This document shows, in pieces, positions 12,001 to 23,414 of a DNA stretch of 64,000 nucleotides. Location of the stretch: the NCBI GenBank assembly GCA_900239685.1, contig OENT01000007.1, forward strand, positions 372,001 to 436,000. Reading direction: 5' to 3'. Numbering within the stretch: the first letter of the stretch is position 1; each line of letters starts with the position of its first letter. The DNA comes from Rotaria macrura (Eukaryota; Rotifera; Eurotatoria; Philodinida; Philodinidae). Under the pieces are notes generated by a model. That model ran no database searches. It was not told the DNA's origin and saw nothing but the letters and a program-made list of their open reading frames with translations. The translations under genes and the position numbers were made by a program.

Positions 12001-13167
12001 TACTTATATGTTGTCTTTTGCACATATTTCTCTTTGCATGATCTCATTTCACTTAACCGTTATTTGCTTAGTTGCACTTACTTCTTTTTACTCTAACTGT
12101 ATTCTAGTAAATATAACAATTTTAGTTAGTGACACACTATGTGGCACAAATTCAAATACGTATATGAAAACAGACATGCCATAGAAGAGAATCCATAACG
12201 ATTTCTAAAAAAATTCGGTTCAATAAAATCTTTTAAATTTAAATTTAGAACTGACAGTTCAGTTTACTTCATGATTTTCTTCATTATTGACATTTTCTTC
12301 GTTGCAAAGAACATTCTTTTTGCAATCGGAATCATTGCTGGCATGTGGTGGGTGCTGTGTTAGTGTTATTTCGCTTTCGCTGAAAACTAATTCACCATAA
12401 TTTGATATTGAAAAAAAAGCAAATTTTTGCTACGTGTGTCTTTTTCTAGTGGTTTCGCACTTATGATTAAATTATTCGCGGCCGGTGGAAACAAAATCGT
12501 ACCTGGCCTTTTAGTTATGATTGTAACATTCAGCTTTGCTATAATTGCTCTTGCCGGTGGTTTGTTATTGATCCAGGTAAGATTTAAATAATTGTTGATT
12601 TTTCCTATAATATATATTCATAATATTCAACGAGCTTTTTAATTGAATTCTGCATGTTTATATTAACAAAGTATTTTCGTTGAATCTAGCGGTTTCGCTC
12701 GACTTGGTTTAATGTCAACGAATAAAGTCGTTGGAACTATGATGATCATTCTTGGTTGTTTGTGGTCATTAATATCTCTTTTAGCCGTTATTCTAACAAT
12801 TAGGGTATTTGACTAGCTGCCATCGTTTGAATTGAAATTAAATTCGCTCTCAAATATTTAATAATGCAATGAAGATTGTTTTCAGCAAACACATGAATTT
12901 CATGTTTTACTCCATTTATTTTTTAGGTTCATCGATTGTATAGACAATCAGGCGCTAGTCTTGAACAAGCCCAACGTGAATTTCAATCTGCTTTTGTAAA
13001 CAAGTAAATGATAAAAAAGAGTTTGAAAAAGAACATACAAAAAAAAGTTAACGAAATTTTTAATACTTTTTAGTCCAACTGTTCGTGGAGCAGCTCGTGA
13101 AGTAGCAACAGCCGGTATTAATGAAGCAATACGTAGTACTGATAATCAACAACGGCCAATCTATTAG
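9054..13167 (+). CDS. SCAMP: Secretory carrier-associated membrane protein with alternative transmembrane exons
   Basis: Constitutive exons: 9054-9121, 9174-9234, 9308-9569, 11076-11204, 11264-11314, 11389-11497, 12927-13003, 13074-13167. Between them lie two duplicate pairs: A1 11787-11885 / A2 12249-12347 and B1 12450-12576 / B2 12690-12804. With one exon of each pair the protein is 358 (B1) or 354 (B2) residues. Family marks: two NPF motifs (residues 8-10 and 33-35, EH-domain ligands), an N-terminal coiled coil rich in Glu/Arg, the NFPPLP and PCFYQD segment before the first membrane span, the cytosolic E-peptide [11 protein letters not shown], and the tail [18 protein letters not shown]. 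SCAMPs are four-span proteins of the Golgi, endosomes and secretory vesicles that act in exocytosis and recycling. A 1.5-kb intron separates the NPF part from the membrane core. Confidence 0.93.
11787..12347 (+). other. SCAMP duplicated exon pair A (third membrane span)
   Basis: A1 (11787-11885) and A2 (12249-12347) are both 99 nt, start and end in phase 2, and encode related spans: each starts Arg-x-Asp-Ser and contains FMIFF. The upstream exon ends AG, and A1 or A2 each restores an Arg codon. If A1 is spliced directly to A2, the TG left by A1 meets the first A of A2 and makes an in-frame TGA stop, so inclusion of both is non-productive. Confidence 0.8.
12450..12804 (+). other. SCAMP duplicated exon pair B (fourth membrane span)
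   Basis: B1 (12450-12576, 127 nt) and B2 (12690-12804, 115 nt) start with the same phase and the same CGFA residues and end in phase 0 before the common HRLYRQ exon. Joining both adds 242 nt, not a multiple of three, and shifts the frame to a stop. Together with pair A this allows four productive isoforms. Confidence 0.8.
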
Positions 13168-13487
13168 AAAGGATAATTCTAATAACAAGGAAAAAATATA
13201 TACATACATAAAAAGAAAACAAGCAATTTTTATTAAATATTCGAATAAATACTTCTCCGTTATGATTGTACTTTTTTCGATTGTCTTTAAGCAAAAAACA
13301 TTACTTCATTTTATTTTTTCTGTTGTCAAATTGACGAGAAACTAATGAAAAAAGCATTTTGTCGTTTGTGGTATTTTCTTATTGTCTATTACTATTTATC
13401 CTCCTATTTTATGTTGTTACCATGATCTATTCAATGTTGTACACAATATAGCATAAGTATAACTGAATATCTTTGATTTTGTTTTAG
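13168..13487. other. SCAMP 3' flank and unresolved 5' end of acyltransferase
   Basis: A hydrophobic open stretch at about 13340-13430 could encode an N-terminal membrane span of the next gene. No ATG and donor in the required phase (1) were found, so it is left unassigned. Confidence 0.35.
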
Positions 13488-14800
13488 ATAAGTCTCAAGT
13501 TTCCTTGTATTCTTATCGAACTCATGATCCAATGAATATGCGAAAGAGAATCGATAAGGCTATTCTTGATCCCGAAATACGGAATGAATCCCATCATTAT
13601 GATCTTCCTACACGATTTGCTTTTTTACCTGATGAACGCGTTGGTAAATCCTGTTTTTTTCGCTTATTAACATTGGTCTATTATTATTTTTTTGTTTTTT
13701 TTCATGGATTTGAAAGTATGAACATATCATATTTAGATCTTTCCAACCTGACATTTAAGTTATTTTTTCTACCTATTCAAATAGTTGAAGGAATCGAAAA
13801 ACTAGACACCAAGCATGGTTGTCTTTTTATTGCTCGGCATTCAACACATAATGGTGAGATATTAGGAACTGTTGTATGCATGTATCACATGACTGGACGA
13901 GTTCTTCGGTAAATTTTTCTTAGCATTCTACTTCATATTTATTTTTTACTGTACTTCATTTATTTAGAGCTTTAATACATCGATCTTTACCAACATTTTT
14001 TCCTTTTTTGCGACTCATGGGCGCTGTAGCTGGTGAACGAAACAGTGCATTATCATTACTAAAGAGTGGATTTTGGGTTGGTGTTATCCCAGGTAATGGA
14101 ATGCAATTATGCATAGTAATTTCCATAATTTATTTACTTATATGCTCAGGCGGAGCGGATGAAGGTATGGTTGGTCATGAAAATGCATATAAAGTATGTT
14201 GGCCTGAAAAACGTATGTTTCGATTGGAAATAGCAATGTTTTTATATGTTCAATTAAAAACATTTTCTTTCATACTATTTTTATAGGTAAAGGTTTTGCT
14301 CGCGTTGCCATCCAAGCTCAAGTGCCCATTGTTCCCTTATTTATATCTAATGTAGATGAAATGCGCTGGAATCCGATGCTTTATCTTTGGAATCTTTTAG
14401 GACTTGGTCAATTATTTTCCCATATTCTTAAGTTAAATGTACCAATTATTAGTCCAATTATACTTCTATTATCTTCAACTGCGTGGTTTAGTTCAACATT
14501 TTTTCAAATACCCATACCAGCTAAGATAACTTTACATGTCGGTGATCCTGTGCAATATGATATGTCAAAAGATTCGCTCGATGATGTAAATATCGAATAA
14601 AATTTCATGTTTGTACTGACTTTCTTCTCTTTTGATTCGACTAGGTTGTTGAACGTGCAGGAAGAGATTTGCAATCGTTGATTGATCGGTATCAGCCTCA
14701 TGGAAAATCCTATTCAAATGCTGTTAAAGAAAGATTTCAAAGTTTAATGAAATATTGGAAAAAACCAGTAATTCAACTCAAGTATAATTTAGTAGAATGA
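13488..14800 (+). CDS. LPLAT/DGAT-family acyltransferase (TMEM68 / phytyl-ester-synthase type), 5' end unresolved
   Basis: Six exons (13488-13643, 13785-13908, 13968-14092, 14150-14212, 14287-14585, 14645-14800) join in frame for about 307 residues to a TGA stop. The catalytic motif region reads ARHSTHNGEI, a His-x5-Glu variant of the usual His-x4/5-Asp. The glycerophosphate-binding block follows as VIPGGADEG, then KGFARVAIQAQVPIVPLF, as in the acyl-CoA acyltransferase superfamily branch that includes TMEM68 and plant esterase/DGAT proteins. Such enzymes esterify mono- or diacylglycerol or other alcohols at ER or lipid-droplet membranes. A hydrophobic segment near ILKLNVPIISPIILLL could be membrane-associated. 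The first exon is entered in phase 1, so an upstream start exon must exist and was not identified. Confidence 0.75.
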
Positions 14801-14998
14801 GTGATAATTTGTTTTTCTCTTACGATACTATAAAAAAATACAATTTTTTTTGCTTTCCATTGAAATATTATATTTCTATTCATTTCAGTCATTTTTCAAA
14901 TGAATAATGTTTGTGATCGTTTTTTCAACATGATTTTGATGATAAACATTTTTTCTAGATTTTATCTTGGTTGTTTGTTCGTTTGAAAATAAACAGAA

Positions 14999-17900
14999 AT
15001 GAAAGAAAATAATTTAATGGATACAGCAGATAGAAATCAATTCATCACAACAACAACGACAACAACAACAACAACATTTAATGCTGATCGATATCGTTTA
15101 ACCAATGAAAGTGATCAACAATGGTTTTATCGAAAACAATTCATTGAAGCATTTCGATTTGACTACAATGAAGAACGACTTTTATGTCTAGCACAGTGTT
15201 ATGCCAATACTAAATGTCTTAAATGTAAGTTGGATCATTCTTTTTTTGTTTCTAATGACTCAGATGATTTAAATATAGACTAACTATTATTTTCTGTTTT
15301 CTTTTCTAATAAATTTTCTCTAGGTAGATATTCAGAACCGTTGAAAACATTACTTGATCAACTTTCTGAGAAACTTTCGAACGCTTCTGTTAAACGTTCG
15401 ACAAGTCAGGAATCGGCGGATATGAATAACAAACGAAATGCACCTATGTCAAAGTAAGTTTATGATAAAAGAAAAAAAGCAATGTCGGAAGATAAGCAAC
15501 AGCATGAATATGCATGTATCTACTTCAATGAATTTTATTTTGCTAGTAGAAGTGTTTCATGAACCGTAAATTTCTGCAATATTGGTTGCAGTTCGTAGTA
15601 CACACGTCAAGATGATGTATTCGATCGAGTGTGATTATTTTCGCATATAGACTTTGTTTCTCTAACAGCTGATGAGTTCAGCTGAGATGACATCACAATT
15701 ACGAAATTCATTGTGTAGTTTTGGTTAATTCTTGAAAAACAACGCAATCTTGATTCGTAATACATTGAATAGAATTCACTAGATCGATGGTACACTCTTA
15801 TTGTACCCTGATTAGCGTGATATCGTTTTGGTGACTGTAATATTTCAGCTACTCCTGAATCTGAATAACTTACACATCTCCTCACGTTAGATGTTTATTA
15901 ACACTCGATCGAAAGAGCCTATATTTTGTCTATATTTTTGCGCTAAGACAACTTATTAAAGAAATCATCATTTCCAAAAGCAAAATCTACCATAAAATCG
16001 TAGACGAATGCGTTCTATTTTGTCTAAAGTTTGCCATGCAATACAATCAATTGTTACATTATTAAAACATTTCTTTAAATATAGAATAACACTTATTGTC
16101 GTTTATTAAAATCGTCAAACTGTCTTTCTCTTATTCTAGTACAACAACATTGAACGTGCCCATCAATTCCGCAATGTTCAATTCATCGAATTTTGTTTCA
16201 TTTTCATCTTTGACTCCCACTCCGTTAACACCACCGATTACGATTTCTGAACCAGTTAAACATTCAACGATAGATCCAAAAGCAATGCTCTATGAATCTG
16301 CTGAAACAAAACTCATGCGTCTACGAACATTCGCTAATCAACTCAAACAAGCTGTTGAAACAGAACAAAATCGCACGGGTAACGATGAGAATGATCATGC
16401 TATTGAAAATATCTATCAAATCGGTAATCAGCAGCGGTTATTTATTGACTATCGTCCTGATGATTTAACCAATCAATTAAATTCTCATGGGACACATGCT
16501 ACATCATTTTTAACACAAACATTTCGTGGTAAACTTTATGTAGACGAAGTTTATATATGTTCAGGACAAGGAACAAATAAAAAATTATGTAAACGACATT
16601 GTTTTCAACAAGCTTTAAATCGATTTTTATATGAAAATTTTGATGTAAAATTAGTGATAAATAAAGATGGCCGTGAACAATATGAACTTATAACGATAAA
16701 CTTGAATGATCAACACGATGAATTGGGTCAAGTAGATAATCAAGGAAAAGAATCATTTATCGTACCATCAAATCATCCGATGGCAAATACAAAAATGAAT
16801 TTTGTTCATGCACGTGATACAACAACTATAGCTGGTCGTACAGCACGTCAGCAAAGTAAACTTGAGCAGCAATATTGGCAACAATGGGGCAGAGGAGCAC
16901 CTTTGTTTACAAAGCCCAGACGAATTCAAAGATCATTATCACCGCCACCGCCTGTACCACATCAAACACTAGATGAAAATACAACTACAGTTATCGAAGC
17001 AGTAGCAACGACTCCGGCAAGCGTAGCTGTATGTGTTCATAGATTAATATTTTTTGATTGAATAGCGTGAAACACTCTCTGAAAGCAATGCTGAAAATGT
17101 GTACCATAGAAATTTCAATGTTCTCATGTCTCACAGTGTGTAGCTATCGCATTAGAGGCGGACATGTGACACTCTAGCTCGGAAATAATTAAATATGACA
17201 TAGACATGCATTCTTTCGGAAGAAAAATTCTCGATTGAAAATGTCTGACAATAATTCGTAGACTCACATATTTCGAAAAGATTTTGTCTATTTTCAATAT
17301 TACTCATTTTTCTTCAGTTGATTTGTTGGATCCACAACTGACCATATTTGTTGATTCAATATTTCTTCGAAATATCGACTATAGGTGGACGAAGGAAACC
17401 AATGCAACCTAGATATGATTCTATTGAAAGACAAAGCAAAAAAAAACACAGCAATCTTTTTGGTACGTTGAAGGGTGAATTTCTTCATAGTATGAGATTA
17501 TCCGTTTGCATGCCGTTAAATGAACGGGTTCTATTTGATTTTCTCAGTTGTGCAATGTGAAAACTACCAAGTACTTCTGTAAGATTATTTCGAGCTCAAG
17601 TCTGACAGCTGAAAAAGATCATTGCTCTCCTGTTACATTCTTGAATTATTTATCATAGATCAATAACAACTATAGTTATAACAGAGGAAGTTCATTTTCA
17701 TTGCACTTCAAGAATTTGAAATGATTTAAAAAAGAATTAATTGATCTAACTTTATATGTGTAGATAAACAAAATCATTTTAATGGAGTTGTGTCATCTTT
17801 TCAAGTTTTCATTCCACATCGATTACAATGGGAACTTTATTTTTTTTAATTTATAGACAGTCATTGCTGACATGGAACAAGCTGCCCAAAAGTATCAAGA

Positions 17901-18429
17901 AACTATGAATGGTGAAGAATTTATCTATCCGTTTCCAATAAAAGTTGTTGACAATCAAGTAAGTATTTTCATTATGTTTGTTGTTCAATTATGTATTAAT
18001 TTCATCAGAGATGTTTAAAATGTATTTCAAGTAAACAAAAAAAGGAACTGAAAGTACAAATCAAATGATGTTGTCCATCTCTCTGTCAGCTCGCATTACC
18101 AATCGTACAAAAAAAAACAGTATTTGGTCCTGTCTCATCAATCCAGCATATTGTTCAAAATATTTAGTCAAAGGTCAGTGTATGGATATGCTATTGAAAT
18201 ATAAGATTAGAAAGAGATAAGAGGTACATATTTTATTTTTAGACAAAAAATAAAATAAATCTTTTCTCTTCTTTCTAGTCTTCTATTTGCATTCAAATCC
18301 GTACATTGAGTTTTAGAGATCGTAAATGTAATGAGACTATTCTAAATCATATAGATTATGTATTTAAATATAGTCTAAATAAAAACATGAGTAAAAATTT
18401 TATCTAGATAAACAATGCATCACGTTTGC

Positions 18430-18460
<31 letters not shown>

Positions 18461-20733
18461 GCCCGTATGTCCGGAAGCAGCTAAAAATGCTAATGATCCT
18501 GTTTTAGTTGCTCAACAACGTGCAAAATTATCTAAAATGCAAGCATTTCTTTTTAGTTTATTAAATACCTTAGCTGATGCAAGTCACTCGATCGATCTTA
18601 TATCAACACAAATCAATAAATATCATTTACATGTGGACTTCGAATGTCCTGATAAGCCAACAACCAATGGGTTTCATGGTCATTTAATTATTGAACAAAT
18701 TTATATGGCTGAGGGATTTGGTATCAATAAAAAATTAGCAAAAAAGCAGGTAAAATCGAATTAAATCCTATCTCGTAATTAAACATTGTGTTTCTCTACA
18801 TTCAAAATCTCAGCGGCCTTGTTATATATAGATTATGAGATATTTCATAAATCGATAGAATTTCGATTGGATAAAGTTTGAAACTTAGAGGCATAATATA
18901 AAAATGTGAAATACGACTTCACTATTGCTGTTCGTTATAAAAAGTTCGCTTAATTGTATGAATTTTTAAATAAATTTTTTCAGTATGTTTTGATTAAATC
19001 TTTCAGACATTTAGTTAGAGAATAGTTCAATTATTAACAAAAAAAAAACAATATTATTCATACATCTTACGTAATAGGGTACTGTATAGAGCCTCGGAAA
19101 TTGTTTGATTTTCATGATTGACCATAGTAATCTGTATTTAACATGAGTCGTATTGAGCAATACTTTCTACTTAGAGTCTATCTTATTTTATCATTGTTCG
19201 TCAACATTTATTTTTGATTGGGTCTCATGTATGAGAAAAATCACTGAATGAAGTGTTATCGAATGTTTCGTTATATTCGATGGAAAAATCACATCGATTA
19301 TGTTATTCATGTGTTTTGTTTTAGGCATACTTTAATGCATTGAAATCGATATCATCAGCGAAATCATTTTCACTTGAATTACACGATGAAACTCGATGGA
19401 CATTAGTTTGTCATCAAGATGAATCAGGACTGCTCAAAATACCACCACCTCGTCGACCGATTGCATTACGTAGCGAAGAACGACCTAGTCGCTGGGGACC
19501 ACCAACAAATTTATCAGCTGTTACACCATCGACAACATCAGCCGTACGTCATTTCCATGAACGTCGTGTTGAAGAGGGTTCTCAACGTGAAAAAGAATAT
19601 TTTGCAGCACCGGGTGTATGCATTCCTCCGCCAGCCTTAATTGAACCTCCGTTAACACATGCCGAAATAGGAAAAGATCTAACGAAATGTTCATCATCAA
19701 CAGATGAATCTATTGTCAATAATATTCGTCGTCTCATTCCGAATACTTTTGTTGTATTTGAATTACTTGATTTCGATGAAAATATTCCTGGTCATTATGT
19801 TTCTATGTTGTTTACATCTATGTCAAAAAATAAACTTGAACTTAAATATGAATTTGTTCATGTGCCAAATGGTTTTATGATAACCTATACAATAAACAAT
19901 CGATTTTTCATGTCATGGATAGCACCAACAAAAGTAGCGGCTAAACAAACTGGAGCTAAAAAAGCTATTGAAATGTTAAAAACACTTTATCCAAGTATAA
20001 AAAGTAAACATGTTGCTGGTGATATGTCTATGAATGAAAATGAACTGATAGGCGTTAGATGTAAATTGATAACACGTTCACAATTATATGAGCAACAATC
20101 ATTAGCAATATCAGTATCGACAACAACACATATACAACACAAAGAAGATATGGGCTCAAAATTATTAAAAAAGATGGGTTGGGTAGGTGGGGGTATTGGT
20201 AAAGATTTGCAAGGTATTGCTGAGCCAATACAAGTTGAAGATCTACAGGGACGAAAAGGTCTTGGCAGTAATAATCTATTTCCGAATCAAATATTTATAA
20301 AAAATCTACGACGCATATTGGAAGAATTTATTGCAACAAATGATGATGATGGCGAATTACAATTTGCCAATGAATTTAACAGTGAAGAAAGAAAATCGAT
20401 TCATAAAGAAGCTATGAAGTTACATTTAACATCGAATTCACATGGTCGTGACGGAGAACGACGTGTTAGTTATTTAAAACTTTATTTTTATTGAGATATA
20501 AAACCTTGATTTTTATTTAGATTCGTATAACACAAAAACGTAATGTTGATCAACTTGTTGATCATTTATTGACACACGGTGGAGAAACAGCACGATATGA
20601 ATTAAAAGCTCAACTACAACCAAAACTTAACTTGGTTCAATCATCGCAACGTACATATGCACAAATTGCTCCACAACCATTAACATCATCCGAATGGATA
20701 GCACCCGATGCTTGTGATGATGGAACTTTATAA
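14999..20733 (+). CDS. NKRF: NKRF-like protein: XTBD, dsRBD-like modules, G-patch and R3H
   Basis: Seven exons (14999-15224, 15324-15453, 16140-17028, 17857-17958, 18408-18749, 19325-20464, 20521-20733) give 1013 residues. Exons 1-2 hold an XRN2-binding (XTBD/DUF3469) domain: SDQQWFYRKQFIEAF, then LAQCYANTKCLKCRYSEPL. Two related dsRBD-like units follow, ending SGQGTNKKLCKRHCFQQAL and AEGFGINKKLAKKQAYFNAL, then a third (YEFVHVPNGF to KVAAKQTGAKKAIEML). A G-patch lies near residues 836-880 (LLKKMGWVGGGIGKD) and an R3H domain follows (ERKSIHKEAMKLHL, then SHG). Human NKRF has the same C-terminal order; it binds XRN2 and DHX15 in nucleolar rRNA processing. Poly-Thr (exon 1) and poly-Gln (exon 5) runs come from ACA and CAA repeats. 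The long introns contain no recognised genes. Confidence 0.92.
15048..15076 (+). repeat. ACA trinucleotide run encoding poly-Thr in NKRF exon 1
   Basis: An imperfect ACA/ACG trinucleotide run codes about ten threonines just before the XTBD. It is a plausible site of length polymorphism. Confidence 0.7.
18429..18461 (+). repeat. CAA trinucleotide run encoding poly-Gln in NKRF exon 5
   Basis: Eleven consecutive CAA codons lie near the start of exon 5, between the second dsRBD-like unit and its upstream linker. A pure CAA run is likely to vary in length. Confidence 0.8.
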
Positions 20734-23414
20734 GAAAACTCTCATCTAGATATTCTTTGGATGTACAATTTTTTGTATTGTTGAACTAACTAGTTACGGT
20801 TTTGTATTCATAAAAAACATTGTTTCGATTGTGATATTTCTTTTTTCTCAACTAATCTATACTCAGATTAAGTAAAAAAAAATGAAACAAAGTTTAAGAA
20901 ACAACTAACATTATAAATATGATTCTTCTGAATAAACTGATCAGTAGCGTATATGAAAATTTTATCTTTTTTTTTTATTAATGACCTTGAAATCCTTCCA
21001 ATAGTTCACACTTCAGAATGAGAAACTAACTTCCAACATTATAAATTTTCAAACGTAGTAGAAATTGATTTTTTTCTTGCTGTTTTTGATAAATTTATTT
21101 TTCAGCATGATAAAGAAATCAGCTTATTACTTATCACTGATAATTGGTATCTCAATTAGTGTCTTGAATTTTCTTTTTCTTTTTCTAGAATTGAAAGAAC
21201 CTACAGAGAAGTATCAAAAACGATGTAAATATCAAGGAATTACTCAAAGAGAATAAGACATAAATGAATGGGAGCAGTGCGTTAGACTTTTCATTTGTTG
21301 AGGCTACATGCAGCCTCGAAACAAAACAATAAAAGTTTTCACTTATTGTGACAAACTCTGGGGAAATCTTCGACTGAGCAAAGAGACCTGTATAGGAATT
21401 CAACTAAGAAAGAAGTGTTTCTAGATATTGCATTACTTTTTTCCGTAAGACTGTGCTTATCGTGTTGGTTGTGACATCCAATGAATAGCATGAAAAATGT
21501 TCCCATTAATTGTGTATCGTTGCCTCGACGCTTTAAATTGTAGAAGAGCATTGTATTCCTTCTTTCGCTTAACCATGCCCAGAGAATTGAGTTTTAAATT
21601 TTAATTTGGAAAATTTACACAGTTATAAGTATTATTGAGAATAATTTATGATGGCAATGTCAGCTTTTTTGATTACATCTTTTGTGATATTAGAGTATCA
21701 AATCTCATCGTTCTATTTGAACGCTGTGAAAATCATCTCTCGATGTACAAGCTTTGAAAAGATATGAAATTCAACTGTCGAATAGAATAGAATCAAATTT
21801 GACTTGAAAACTATCGTAAATATGTAATATCTTGGGATAAATATGATGCTAGTCTGAACTCTTTAAATCACAATTCAAGGTCATAGGAATCTATCTAATT
21901 CCGATTCAAACAAGAATTTTCCCTTCTTGAGTTGTAATGTATACGATGTAGATATTACTAACATGTGTAATATCTATCTCTCAAGAACATTGAACGACGT
22001 TTATATTGTGCAATCAAATTTTTCTTTCATATCTTTGCCGTTGTGATAATGAAAAAAGACATATATCATTTTTATACGAGGCTCTCCATAAGTTCTACCA
22101 ATGAAGTCATCCAACAAAGCAACGCGAGCTCATTTCTACTAGAATTTTCTTTGAAATTTCGTCGCATATTGTATTAGTACTTCTGTTTTTGATTTTTTTA
22201 CATATTTACAAAGTCATATTACATTAAGAATAGTCATAGACATCAGTGTGCAAATTAATATCGAGTAAATGTGACGAATTTAAAAGTATGAAATCATAAA
22301 AAAATTAGATAATGAATTTTTTGGTTTCTAAGAAATAGATAATAACTATTCAGAAAATTCTTGAGCAACTTGAAAATTTTACTTAATACAATTTCAAACA
22401 AGTCAATGCTAATAAAATAGTGAGTGAGATCCGAGCATAAATATTAAGAATTCCATTAGTGTAGTAAAGATGCAAATAACAGCTTATAATTTTTAAAAGA
22501 AAATTGAAGTTTAATGAAATTCCTTTCAATCGAAGAATGCTTCTTTAATATAGGATGCATTCGCTGTTATCTTTTCTTTTTCTATAAATTTCAATACCAT
22601 TGAATCGGACAATGTACGATGAATACTTAATTCTTTTTTGATTGTTCTTGAGCATGTACCATCTAGAATATGATGGTCATCACATACTAGTTATTATCCT
22701 TAGTAAGGCTTGATTTAATCCCTAATTAGACAAATTAAGTAAGTGAAAAGATAAGCAGATTACACTATATTACCGACGATAGTTAATTAGCGAAAGCACT
22801 AAAGGATCTTAATTATTAAACATGCAGACTACTGCTGAATAGAACGTAGTACTTTTGAAGTTAATGAGTTATTTGTTCAGATAATGATTGTTATTCTGTT
22901 AAGTAGTGTGTTCACGTTTGGATTGAGTACATTTATAATATCTTAACGTAGATGGCTCTTTTTCTAATTTGTTCTATGTTAAAACATCCTTGGAGTGTAA
23001 ACTTATGCTACAGAAAGTTCTCTGCAAATGAAGATAACTAACTACGTAGATATAAACTAATAGAAGGGTTATTGCAAGAAACGTATTCTGAAACTCTTCG
23101 TTTTTTTTCCTATGTCGTCTTGAAGAAAAAACGATTCTTATCATCACAACAGATAGTTTAAAATTAAACATGTTGCAAGAAAAAATGTCTGATTAATTTG
23201 TTGAGGTAAAATAATATCTAACCATGATAAGAAACAAGGGTTTGGTAAATGATATCTTTCATCAGTAGTGAATGTAGAGAAAAAAAAGAGTTGTTACTGT
23301 TTCATTAACGTTACATAAAATATCTCAGTTGACATAGATTGTATCTATCTATCTGTCTCTATATATATCTATATCTAAATATGAACATTCGTTTCATTTG
23401 ATTTAAAGATAATA
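20734..23414. other. Intergenic region NKRF - hexosaminidase (2.7 kb)
   Basis: AT-rich with only short ORFs that lack splice context or similarity. A TATC/TCTA-rich microsatellite-like stretch lies at about 23340-23380, just upstream of the hexosaminidase start. No RNA gene was recognised. Confidence 0.45.

Noticed and set aside
15607..15885. 92-codon minus-strand frame inside NKRF intron 2
   Set aside because: No recognisable domain or splice signals; consistent with chance in a 690-bp intron.
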